The notes beneath the pieces are model-generated. The model was not told the DNA's origin and made no database searches. It saw only the letters and a list, made by a program, of their open reading frames with translations. DNA of 64,000 nucleotides from Amorphochlora amoebiformis (Eukaryota > Cercozoa > Chlorarachniophyceae), in the NCBI GenBank assembly GCA_054601695.1, contig BAAHQB010000020.1, positions 1,240,001 to 1,304,000 on the forward strand, written 5' to 3'. The position numbers and the translations under genes are program-made. Positions 53,024-64,000 of this stretch are shown here, in pieces. Each line of letters begins with the position of its first letter. Position 1 is the stretch's first letter.

Positions 53024-55085
53024 ATGTCTGCTACTATCAAGATCGTCTTCCAGAAAGATATTCGCCGCGTGGCTCTCCCGCAAGAGGCCCCGTTCAAGAA
53101 ACTCGAGGATGCCATCGGCCGCTTCTATCCGAATGAATTCCCCAACGGGGTTTACGTCCGTTATCTCGACGACGAGGAGGATTACGTCACCGTCACGTGT
53201 GACCAGGAGCTTTTGGATGCTCTGGAGCTCAGCAGCTCCACTCTTAAGCTTTACCTTTCCGCTAAGACGGAGTCCGACTCGGATTCTGACTTCGTGAAAG
53301 TGTCAAAAGACGGGCAGCGCTCTGGTCTCTTGAACAACCCGCCCACGCCCAAGCCCGAACCCGAATCGCAACCTAAGTATGTCCAGCCTGAAGAGGTCAA
53401 GGAAGATAAGGAGGTTGTTGACAAGGTTGCTAAGGAGGCTGACAAGGTGGTTGAGACCGCCGAGAAAGAGGCGGCAATCCCCGAGGTCGATGAGAAGGTT
53501 CTGAAGGTGCTCCATCTAAAGAATAATAAACTTTCATAATGTCACTGAATCGTTTTCCTACCAGGCTATTAAAAAGGCTAAGAAGGCGGCCGACAAAGCT
53601 GAAAAACGCGCAAAGAAGGCCGAGAAACTCGCCAAGAATGAATTTTTCTCCAAGCTCAACTGCAGGTTCCTCAAGGACGTCACGATTCCTGACGAACAAG
53701 AGGTAGTATGCACTTAAAAAAGAGAATATCTTTTTTGAACAAATTGTTCACCACATTACAATTATCAGGTCGAGCTCGGATCGAATCTTGAGAAGGTTTG
53801 GCTCGTGAAGAACGATGGCAAGGTTGCATGGCCGGAAGGCATCAAGCTTGTTAAGTTTGGCAAAGGCACTGTTGACTCGGCCCAGGACTGCAAGGTGCCA
53901 CTTCTTCAGCCTGGAGAGACGGGCCATATCGCCGTTTGCTGCGTGGTCCCCAACCGCGTTGGCAAGTTCAAGAGCCAGAACTACTCCTTGTCGTACAACG
54001 GCAAGAAATTCGGAGACAGGTTCTGGATCATCGTTCGAGCCACGAAGAAGGCGGCGAAGGCTGAGGTCAAGTCCAAATCCAAGCTTCCGAAGGCGACTCC
54101 CCAAAAGGCTGCGGCCAAACCCAAGAGGACAAGGAAATCCGAACTTGGGGCGCACTTCATCAAGGATCTCAACTTCCCAGATGATTGCGTGGTTGCACCG
54201 GGTCAGGTGATCGAAAAGGAGTGGCTTATCAAGAACACTGGAGACATCGCTTGGCCAAAGGGAACCAAACTGGTTTCCATTCACGGTTCCACCTTCGGCA
54301 CTGATGTGTCTGTGGATATCAAGGAACAGGTGAAGGTCGGGGAGGTTTACAAACTCCGTACTCGCCTTGTGGTTCCCACGAAGACTGGCAAGCATACGGC
54401 CAAGTTCATGCTCTCTTTCGAGGGACAAACCTTCGGCCATAAGTACTGGGTTAACGTCTGTGTTTCCAAGTTTCCCAATAAGGCTCAGCTCATGGACCTA
54501 GCCAAGGAGTTCATTGCTGACCCTGCTGTCGTTGGAGTTCTTCAGGGAGAACTTCCTCAGATCCTCAAGGACCTTCGAAATGGAAAGAAACTTGCAACAA
54601 TCGTCGACGCCCTCGCTGAGAAGGAGCCGCACCTGATGGAGCATTCTTTCATGGTCTTCATCCGCCCGTTCCTTCAGAGCGTTGAGTCATTTATGGGCAT
54701 GCAGCTCGAGGCAGCGATTGGCATGTACTCACTCTGGGCCATGACCCCGTTTACCCCGGGTGCCACCCAGAAGAATGAGGAGACCAAGACCCCTGAGAAG
54801 CAGGCGAAGAACGCTGAGAAGAAGCCCAACCCTTCTCAACCAGTCAACGTCGAGAAGTCTCCCCACGTGAACCCGAAAGCCGACCAGAAACATGAGGATA
54901 AGCAACTCGGAGGCGAAGACAAGAAGAACACCGCTCCCGCTCCCGCTCCCGTTGATGACTTCGGCTTCCCTCTGCAGGTGAAGACCCTGAAGGACATGGG
55001 TTTCAAGAACCTCGAGGTAATTAAGCCGCTGCTCATCAAACACAACGGAAACACCCAGGCTGTGCTCGCTGAGCTCTTCAACTAA
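53024..55085 (+). CDS. NBR1: NBR1-like selective-autophagy receptor (PB1, LIR, two FW domains, UBA)
   Basis: Three exons join in phase 0: 53024-53506, 53565-53702 and 53769-55085 (TAA 55083-55085), giving 645 residues. Introns of 58 and 66 bases are GT-AG. Residues 1-83 are a PB1 domain with both faces: basic K6 and R14/R15, and the acidic YLDDEEDYVTV segment. F90-V93 (DSDFVKV after a Ser/Asp run) is a candidate LC3/Atg8-interacting motif. About 125-190 is a Lys/Glu/Ala helix. Two FW (NBR1 four-tryptophan) domains follow at about 187-300 (W218, W228, W293) and 331-441 (W359, W369, W434). Residues 441-540 are helical and unassigned. About 605-645 is a UBA domain (DMGF motif, ending LAELFN). 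Such receptors bind ubiquitinated cargo through UBA, polymerise through PB1 and recruit Atg8. The ZZ zinc finger usual in NBR1 is absent and the FW domain is doubled. Codons are GC-rich and introns compact, unlike all other genes in the window. An equally phased donor at 53498 would shorten exon 1 by three codons. Confidence 0.95.
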
Positions 55086-55770
55086 GTGAAAATGCGACCA
55101 TTTGGAAAGCCGCTGTGCGTGAACCCCGCACAACGGCTAGACAAAGACGTGTGAAAAATGCGACAATTTGAGCAGTTTTTATGGTTTGGCACCTGTAGTG
55201 TCTGGATAGTGTCTGGATTGTGCGGCGAAGTAAATTGAGTAATCGATCAGAGATTGAAATTTCTCAACTGAAATCAAATTAAGTCACCATCTTTCGAGTT
55301 AGTGTTGTATCTCTACATAATCTAGATAATATATATAGTATATGTACTTTGAAAATAAAGCTAGATCTAGATATAGTCTAAATTATCAAATACTAGAGTC
55401 TTAGAGAGTACCGTAGGCTACGCTAGAACGATCATCATGGTCCGTGACTAGATCCAGTAGATGCATAGTACTAGTTAAAAGATAACTAGATATATACAGC
55501 ACTACCCAGATGCGGCTTAACTACTAGAGCTAATCTCTGGAATCCATAAGATTTAGAAACTAAAACGAGTTATATGTTCTCAATGACCAACATTCAACTA
55601 ATTCTACATGATTACTTAGTTCCTCACTATCATGCATAGCTGATCAGTACAGCTAGCAAGCATTCAATTCCCCAGCGAGCGCAAGTGACCTAGAAGATTC
55701 CAGAGGTTGATTATCTGGATTATCATCATCTTCGAATTCGTCTAAATCCTGCACGAAACATCACGTATTT
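55086..55770. other. 3' untranslated and intergenic CTAG-rich stretch
   Basis: No repeats and no open frames. TCTAGA, CTAGAT and CTAGTA words are dense, as in the other post-gene gaps. Confidence 0.6.
55354..55359 (+). promoter_or_regulatory. Possible polyadenylation signal of the NBR1-like gene
   Basis: AATAAA 269 bases after the stop codon, followed by T/A-rich sequence. Whether this lineage uses AATAAA is not known from the window. Confidence 0.4.
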
Positions 55771-56754
<984 letters not shown>

Positions 56755-56763
<9 letters not shown>

Positions 56764-57210
56764 AAAGCAACAATATAAATAGTACGAGGGGACGCAGTTT
56801 GAAGAGTAGATACCAATAGCGTGTTCAAGTATAGCGTACATATACTACATAGCTGGAGATCACAGGAGATACCGGAGATTGCTCGGAGATTCCTTGCCGG
56901 TAGTACCGGGTAGTACCGGGTAGTAGTACCGGGTAGTAGTACCGGGTAGTACCGGGTAGTGCCCGGAGTACCCGGTAGTACCGGGCTTCCATATACCCGG
57001 TATCATATACCGTGATATAACGTGACGTCACGTCATGTAAGGCTTCCAGAACTTTCTCGATGATTCTAGTGTGTTCGAGAAGTTAGATTATTCCTAGAAA
57101 TTTCCTGAATGAACTGCTTGAGAATTTCCCTTTGTCATTGTTTTAATCCAAACGGACTTGAATCGAACTCTGGACTACCATCTACTATACATTATACAAC
57201 TGCACTAACA
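56755..57210 (-). mobile_element. Diverged dispersed element, SINE-like (copy 2)
   Basis: Reverse orientation relative to 1160-1497. On the minus strand it starts at 57210 with GTTAGTGCAGTTGTA. TAGTGCAGTTG fits the RNA polymerase III A-box consensus, and GTTCGATTC 28 bases on fits the B box. No tRNA stems form, so it is not a tRNA gene. Then come TTCTGGAA, CGTGACGTCACG (57021-57032), a (GGTACTACCC)n patch, GATCTCCAGCTA, and a block matching 1425-1470. A TATAAATA occurs at 56773-56780 on the plus strand. Confidence 0.5.
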
Positions 57211-57428
57211 ATATATATATATATATATATATAGAGGTAAATATATATATACACACATATATATACATATTATACATAATGTGTGTTTGTGTATGCTTGG
57301 AAGAAATTTACATGTATGATGTATTTCATTATACTTCTAAATATATGTATGTATTTGCATACATACATACATTATTATACTTCTAAATATATGTATGTAT
57401 ATGCATACATTCATACATTACATATATA

Positions 57429-57467
<39 letters not shown>

Positions 57468-57507
57468 TATATACATGAAGATATTGAGTTTGCCATACAT
57501 AGGATAC

Positions 57508-58091
57508 CTGATATTGTTGTTTGGTCGATATATCACCTTCGTCATATCTCGTGAAGTCTAGTGTACCATTAAACCTACAATATACTTGCTTAATGGGTAT
57601 ATCTACCATATCATTGCTGGATGGGTATACATACGAATAATGTCAAGTCTGTGCTTTTTATCGATATATCTGTACAATACTGTGGTCTAGTGTTACAGTG
57701 TAGCGTATTTAGTGTTATGGCCAGTGTGTTTGAGTGTGTGTGTGTTGTTCGTTGAGATATGTGAGTGCAGTCCAAGTCATGGCGATGAAATTTTCGGATA
57801 TGCCGTGGATTGTACGTGTGTGTTTGAGGTATGCTTTTGGCTGTTTGATATGATATATCATGCCAACTGTTACGCTGCAGCTATGATATTGATGTTTAAG
57901 ATACATCATTTTAATGATAGTGAGGCGTTGCAGGTGTGTACGTATGTTTGATTGAGATTTTGGGTTTTTATTCAAGTGTTTTGTTGAAGGGGTGTGTGTG
58001 TATGTGTATGTTTGGTTGATATATGTCGTTTTTATTGAATTGTTTTGTTGAACCTATCGTCTAAAACCTCCTGCTTCATGCGTTCCACCAT

Positions 58092-58145
<54 letters not shown>

Positions 58146-58244
58146 CTATATAGATAATTGTATATATATATATTATGTATACGCAACTATATGTATTTAA
58201 ACACACACACACAAACATATATATATATATATATATGTATAAAT

Positions 58245-58295
<51 letters not shown>

Positions 58296-58334
58296 ATACA
58301 CACATACTATCATATATATATATATATATGTATA

Positions 58335-58378
<44 letters not shown>

Positions 58379-58381
58379 TAC

Positions 58382-58427
<46 letters not shown>

Positions 58428-58459
58428 ATGTATCAATTTTTATATCATATATGTATATG

Positions 58460-58496
<37 letters not shown>

Positions 58497-58563
58497 TGTT
58501 AGTTTGGTACGGATGAATATCGTCCGGATCGTCAAATAACCCATCCAAATCAACATCACGTCT
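57508..58563 (-). CDS. Unknown acidic protein, three phase-linked exons
   Basis: 58511-58563 ([18 protein letters not shown]), 58054-58092 ([12 protein letters not shown]) and 57508-57616 ([20 protein letters not shown], then [15 protein letters not shown]) each have AG before and GT after (GTACCA, GTTCAA, GTATCC). They join in phases 2, 2 and 0. The peptide is acidic and then beta-rich; no family is recognised. It may be the downstream part of the NHL gene to its right or a separate gene. A stop-bearing copy of the first exon lies at 58655-58692. Confidence 0.5.
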
Positions 58564-58654
58564 CTGTATATATATATATATATACATCTATACATCTATA
58601 CATCTATATATATATGTATATATGTATATATATATATCTACACATAATATCCCA

Positions 58655-58692
58655 ATCGTGAACCAACCAAAGCACTTAATGACCATCACGTC
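58655..58692 (-). pseudogene. Broken copy of the exon at 58511-58563
   Basis: The minus strand reads ATAATAGAGACGTGATG like the real exon, but then diverges and meets TAA. The acceptor AG is kept. Confidence 0.6.
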
Positions 58693-58698
58693 TCTATT

Positions 58699-58739
<41 letters not shown>

Positions 58740-58772
58740 ATTAACACCTATATATATAGATATGTAATTAAC

Positions 58773-58812
<40 letters not shown>

Positions 58813-58890
58813 TATACACAGATGCATAAAACACACACACACACATATATATATATATTTGTATATATATACCGGTATATATATATATAA

Positions 58891-58931
<41 letters not shown>

Positions 58932-59039
58932 ATTAACACCTATATATATATGTGTATATATTATACACAGATACATAACACACACACATATATATATATA
59001 TATATTTGTATTTATATACTGTATATACACACACACATG

Positions 59040-59143
<104 letters not shown>

Positions 59144-59151
59144 ATATATAC

Positions 59152-59189
<38 letters not shown>

Positions 59190-59315
59190 CGCCCAAGGTG
59201 AGGCTGTATTTCACGGTGATTATACATATCCACACTCATTTTGGATATCCACTCTGAGATTGTATATCCGCAGCGATTATGCATATGCACACTGATTTTG
59301 CATTTGCATATCGAC

Positions 59316-60607
59316 CTTGGTCCAAGACAGGAGCCTAATCCTTCTATTTGCTTGGTCGCACACGTATATCTCGCCATTTGTCCCGATCGTGATACCGCTG
59401 AACACCATGTAAACAATCGGTTCTCAGCTTAGGCAACCAACGGTCATACTTACATCTTGTGTTTCACTCAAATCTCCAAATTTCGAAAAATATGAAGGAC
59501 TCGAATTGTCTCCCATCTGTCTGGCTTTCCCTCAAAAACTCTCCCGGTTGGGGTCGCTCTGCTATCCCTCTTTTGTCTCGATCTAGAATATCTTATTCTT
59601 TTCCCATTCCCCCTCCCTTTCTCCCCCCTCTCTCTTCTTTGCATCTCTCTCTTTCCTATCCTCTCTGTTTTCTATCTCTCTGTTTTCTATCACTCTGTTT
59701 TCTATCCCTCTGTTTTCTATCTCTCTGTTTTCTATCTCTCTGTTTTCTATCTCTCTGTTTTCTATCTCTCTGTTTTCTATCTCTCTATTTTCTATCTCTC
59801 TGTTTTCTATCTCTCTGTTTTCTATCTCTCTATTTTCTATCTCTCTGTTTTCTATCTCTCTGTTTTCTATCTCTCTCTTTCCTATCTCTCTATTTTCTAT
59901 CTCTCTGTTTTCTATCTCTCTGTTTTCTATCTCTCTGTTTTCTATCTCTCTGTTTTCTATCTCTCTGTTTTCTATCTCTCTGTTTTCTATCTCTCTGTGT
60001 TTTCTATCTCTCTGTTTTCTATCTCTCTGTTTTCTATCTCTCTGTTTTCTATCCCTCTGTTTTCTATCTCTCTGTTTTCTATCTCTCTGTTTTCTATCTC
60101 TCTGTTTTCTATCTCTTTGTTTCTATCTCTCTGTTTTCTATCTCTCTGTTTTCTATCTCTCTGTTTTCTATCTCTCTGTTTTCTATCTCTCTGTTTTCTA
60201 TCTCTCTGTGCTATTTTGTCTTCTATTATCCTTGCTGTCACTCTTACATCCCTCCCATTTCTCGATCTCTTCTCCCAGAGCGACAAAAAAAAATTTCAAA
60301 ATCTCGATTCTTCTCTGTTCACTCGGAGTGTGTCGAATGGATCTCTGTTCGTGTATCAGTCATCTCTGTTTGTGTATCGCTCATCTCTGTTCGTGTATCG
60401 TAGATCTCTGTCTGTGTAGTGTTCATCTCTGCTCGTGTATCGTTCATCTCTGTTCGTGAATCGTACCTTGGGCCGGCCAACCTAGATGTCGGATACATGC
60501 CGTCGCTACATGCGAAACCCTTTTTATATAAGTATGTATATACGTACATACATGCATATTTATATATGTATGTATACATCTAAATCTATAAATACGGCAT
60601 ATATATT

Positions 60608-60660
<53 letters not shown>

Positions 60661-60754
60661 TATATGAATAAGATATGCCTAAAAGTATACACATCTATAT
60701 CGATAAACAATGTACATGTATGTGAATAGGATATGTATGTATGCTTATACATAC

Positions 60755-60803
<49 letters not shown>

Positions 60804-61116
60804 CATATACATACGTACATACGTGCATGCATATATATATACACACATATATACATGCATATAAGTATAAAAAATATATATATCTGAAGATATATTAACA
60901 TGAATGTATTATGTGTAAAACATATTTATATACATATACATACATATTTGTATACATATCTAATACAATATGGTACATAAAAATATATATCTAAAGCTGT
61001 ATTGTATACATTAAAATTTACACATTGATACATATGATACATATGTACATATATCCTCTCTTCTTTTTTGCGTTTTAAGTAAAATATATAATATATATAT
61101 ACATATATACATACAT

Positions 61117-61148
<32 letters not shown>

Positions 61149-61275
61149 GTATGTATGTATATATATATATATTATTTGTATTTTTAGTTATGTGATTATG
61201 TTTATGTTACATATCGTTTTCCTGCTATCGTGGACACCTTCCCCTCATGTATCATTGACACCGTCTGCCAAATCA

Positions 61276-61317
<42 letters not shown>

Positions 61318-61733
61318 TATCATACTTACATATAATCACAGGCATAGTATTTGCAGTTATAATATCACACCCTTTCCGCATATATCTATCCTCGACAGTG
61401 TCTCACGCGAATATATGGGATGGTATTCTATACATAATGTGCACACCCTTCTCATGTATCCTCAACCTTAAGAGTCAACATATCCTCAACCTTAAGAGTC
61501 AACATATATCAGTATTATCAATCATCTATTCTTATTCATAACTTAATTATCATCATATATATATATATACACGTATATATATATGTGTATACATGTGTAT
61601 ATATATATGTGTATATGTATGTATACATATGTATATGTATACATATATATATGTATGTATAAATATATATATATATATATATTCCATGTACCATCGCCTC
61701 TGTCTGGCAAACATATCATGTCTATATGTATGT

Positions 61734-61776
<43 letters not shown>

Positions 61777-62181
61777 AATATGTAATGCATGTATATGGAT
61801 TCATTTATGCAAAAAATATGTATTTTTACGAATATATATAATATATATGGTATATATATATACATATATATATATATATTATATCTATGTACGTGTATAC
61901 ATACATACATATATATATATATTTAAATACATAAATACATTTGATACATATGTCGTACCGTGAATTGCGCCTGTGTAAAGTACACAAGTCCTTGACGGTC
62001 TACACAAACTCCATACGCATGTCCAGAAGGCCTACGAGGTATAGTAATACTATACAAGTACACATTATATCGAAACAACTAGCCTGCAAGGTATAGGATA
62101 CAAATACACATTATATCAAAAAAGACTCCCTACCCTTGCCCGCAAACTCCACAACCTATACTCATACGCATCTCATATATA

Positions 62182-62236
<55 letters not shown>

Positions 62237-62281
62237 TATGTATACACACATTTACATATATACATACATACATACACACAC

Positions 62282-62314
<33 letters not shown>

Positions 62315-62367
62315 CAAACATACATTTAGAGGTAAACACTTTGATTAATATAAATATGTACAAACAG

Positions 62368-62402
<35 letters not shown>

Positions 62403-62418
62403 TGCCACTGTATACGTA

Positions 62419-62455
<37 letters not shown>

Positions 62456-62456
62456 C

Positions 62457-62516
<60 letters not shown>

Positions 62517-62823
62517 TGTCTATATGCATGCATACGAACATACATAAATGCGTTCATGCAGACATACCCAGATTTATGTAGATATACAAAGAACATACAT
62601 ATAAATGTCTGCACGTTCAAGCAGACATGCGTGTATTTATGTACATGTACAAATAATACTCATACAAATGTATGTACATGCAATACATACACACGCGCAC
62701 ATATATATATATATATATATGTGTGTCTATGTAGATATATTTATATATATATATATATATATACATTTATATCTATCCATATACATATATATTTATTTAT
62801 ATAATATATATATATATATATAT

Positions 62824-62865
<42 letters not shown>

Positions 62866-63018
62866 TAATATATTAATAAAAAGTCAACACATATACATAT
62901 TTATTTAAACATACATATATATATATGTATATATTTATATGTGTATATGTGTATATACGCATATATATATATATGTGTATATATATGTATATATATATGT
63001 ATATATATATATATATGA

Positions 63019-63050
<32 letters not shown>

Positions 63051-63409
63051 ACATTTTTACCTAAATATAAATACAAGCATATATAGATATTGGAGATAAT
63101 ATGGTAATATATTTTTACCTAAACATAAATACAAACATATATAGATATTGGAGATAATATGGTAATATATTTTTACCTAAATATAAATACAAGCATATAT
63201 AGATATTGGAGAGAATATGGTAGTATATTTTCACCTAAATATAAATACAAGCATATATAGATATTGGAGAGAATATGGTAATATATTTTCACCTAAATAT
63301 AAATACAAGCATATATAGATATTGGAGATAATATGGTACAATTTCGGGTCAGCTTCGTGTTCACCAATTGGTCTTTCTTTCATAAAAGACGGCTCTGTCA
63401 CCTATATAT

Positions 63410-63457
<48 letters not shown>

Positions 63458-63506
63458 ATTTTTATATATACAAACACACACTCACTCGCACACGCTATAT
63501 ATATAT

Positions 63507-63537
<31 letters not shown>

Positions 63538-63633
63538 GAATGATATAATATAATATATATATATATATAATATAATATAAATATATATATTTATATATAT
63601 ATATATATTATACATATATATATATATAGATAT

Positions 63634-63664
<31 letters not shown>

Positions 63665-63834
63665 TTATATGTATGTATATTATGTTTTTTATGAACATTG
63701 GGTTCCATATAGTACGGACGTATAAATATGTGAGGACACACACGCACATATATTACCGAAGTAACTTCGTTAGACGACAAATTAATTTTTCGGATACAGT
63801 CATTCATCGTGTCCGCGACGTATGCCATCTCTTC
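59316..63834 (-). CDS. NHL-repeat beta-propeller protein, at least six exons, incomplete at the right
   Basis: Minus-strand exons: 63757-63834 ([19 protein letters not shown], ends NEVTS), 63365-63394 ([10 protein letters not shown]), 62134-62155 (VVEFAGKG), 61959-62031 ([19 protein letters not shown]), 61371-61447 ([11 protein letters not shown]), 61211-61264 ([13 protein letters not shown]) and 59316-59397 ([19 protein letters not shown]). They carry the NHL hallmarks: [13 protein letters not shown], the V-S-T-I-A-G turn, P-S-G..GVCVD and [16 protein letters not shown] propellers bind protein or RNA partners. Not all joins are in agreed phase (for example 63365 and 62134), so more small exons must exist; a 12-base candidate near 61693 reads RGDG. 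The start would lie beyond 63834 or outside the window. Introns hold a 15-base array (59657-60207) and TA tracts. Confidence 0.75.
59657..60207 (-). repeat. 15-bp pyrimidine/purine minisatellite
   Basis: About 36 units of CTCTCTGTTTTCTAT (plus strand). Two indels (about 59997 and 60113) shift register. The Ser-Leu-Cys-Phe-Leu frames on the plus strand and Asp-Arg-Lys-Gln frames on the minus strand are artefacts of a period divisible by three. It lies in an NHL-gene intron. Confidence 0.9.
60339..60465 (+). repeat. 21-bp repeat, six units
   Basis: ATCTCTGTTCGTGTATCGTTC and variants are repeated six times with point changes, just beyond the 15-base array. Confidence 0.8.
61455..61510 (-). repeat. 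Short duplication upstream of an NHL exon
   Basis: ATCCTCAACCTTAAGAGTCAACAT occurs twice in a row (plus strand), next to the acceptor of exon 61371-61447. Confidence 0.7.
63060..63341. repeat. 58-bp tandem repeat, five units
   Basis: Units start at 63060, 63118, 63176, 63234 and 63292 (CCTAAATATAAATACAAGCA..., GATATTGGAGATAATATGG) with few substitutions and no indels. Confidence 0.9.
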
Positions 63835-63840
63835 CTATAC

Positions 63841-63950
63841 TCACGCGTATACAAACATCACTTTCACGACATCTCTTCCTATACTCACGCGTATACAAAC
63901 ATCAATTTCATGCTATCTCGTCCTATACTCACGCAAACACTACTATCTCG
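63841..63950 (-). pseudogene. Two partial copies of the NHL exon 63757-63834
   Basis: On the minus strand GCGTGAGTATAGGA-GAGAT recurs twice upstream of the real exon. Each copy keeps the acceptor and about 14 exon bases, then continues into intron-like sequence. Confidence 0.65.
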
Positions 63951-64000
63951 TAATATTCATCATCAAATATCTTTTGTACATATGTATGTATGTACATATA

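Noticed and set aside
57771-57933. Plus-strand 54-codon exon ([22 protein letters not shown])
   Set aside because: It has AG and GT borders but lies inside the intron of the phase-consistent minus-strand gene 57508-58563 and matches no family.
59459-60403. 314-residue Ser-Leu-Cys-Phe-Leu frame and the antisense Asp-Arg-Lys-Gln frame
   Set aside because: Artefacts of a 15-base repeat divisible by three, lying in an intron of the NHL gene.

Overview
This is a nuclear window from a repeat-rich eukaryote, probably a protist. Reasons: spliced genes of eukaryotic families, no bacterial operons or ribosome sites, huge (TA)n tracts, and many TTAGGG/CCCTAA telomere-type repeats inside the sequence. 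The lineage cannot be fixed from the sequence alone. A foraminifer or another rhizarian is only a guess.

Most long open frames here are translations of simple repeats (runs of Tyr-Ile, Leu-Thr or Asn-Pro) and are not genes. The real genes are hidden. They consist of very short exons (about 14 to 110 bases) bounded by AG and GT and buried in introns made of (TA)n, (TG)n and telomere-type repeats. Joining exons in compatible phase gives recognisable proteins on both strands.

Layout: 1714-1799 (-) a possible signal-peptide exon; 1800-2373 a shared promoter gap; 2374 to about 19482 (+) a PX plus START lipid-binding protein; 20073-21830 intergenic; 21917-23160 (-) an unknown gene; 23829-28676 (+) an unknown coiled-coil-like gene; 29273-36555 (-) an FKBP-type prolyl isomerase; 36563-37333 a 20-bp satellite; 37794-40074 (+) one or two unknown genes, one with a perfectly triplicated exon; 40379-49393 (-) a DXO/Rai1-family mRNA-quality-control enzyme; 51418-51468 (+) a weak Ufm1-protease-like exon; 53024-55085 (+) a compact GC-richer NBR1-like autophagy receptor; 57508-58563 (-) an unknown acidic protein; 59316-63834 (-) an NHL beta-propeller protein running towards the right edge.

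Two patterns tie the window together. First, telomere-type repeats lie at intron ends with fixed polarity relative to the gene: TTAGGG follows 5' splice sites (GTTAGG...) and CCCTAA precedes 3' splice sites (...CCCTAACCCTAG). Second, many exons are accompanied by broken tandem copies of one exon end plus its splice site, separated by (TA)n. The genes do not form one pathway. They are ordinary housekeeping functions: lipid transfer, protein folding, RNA decapping quality control and selective autophagy. All exon models are read by eye and need transcript support.
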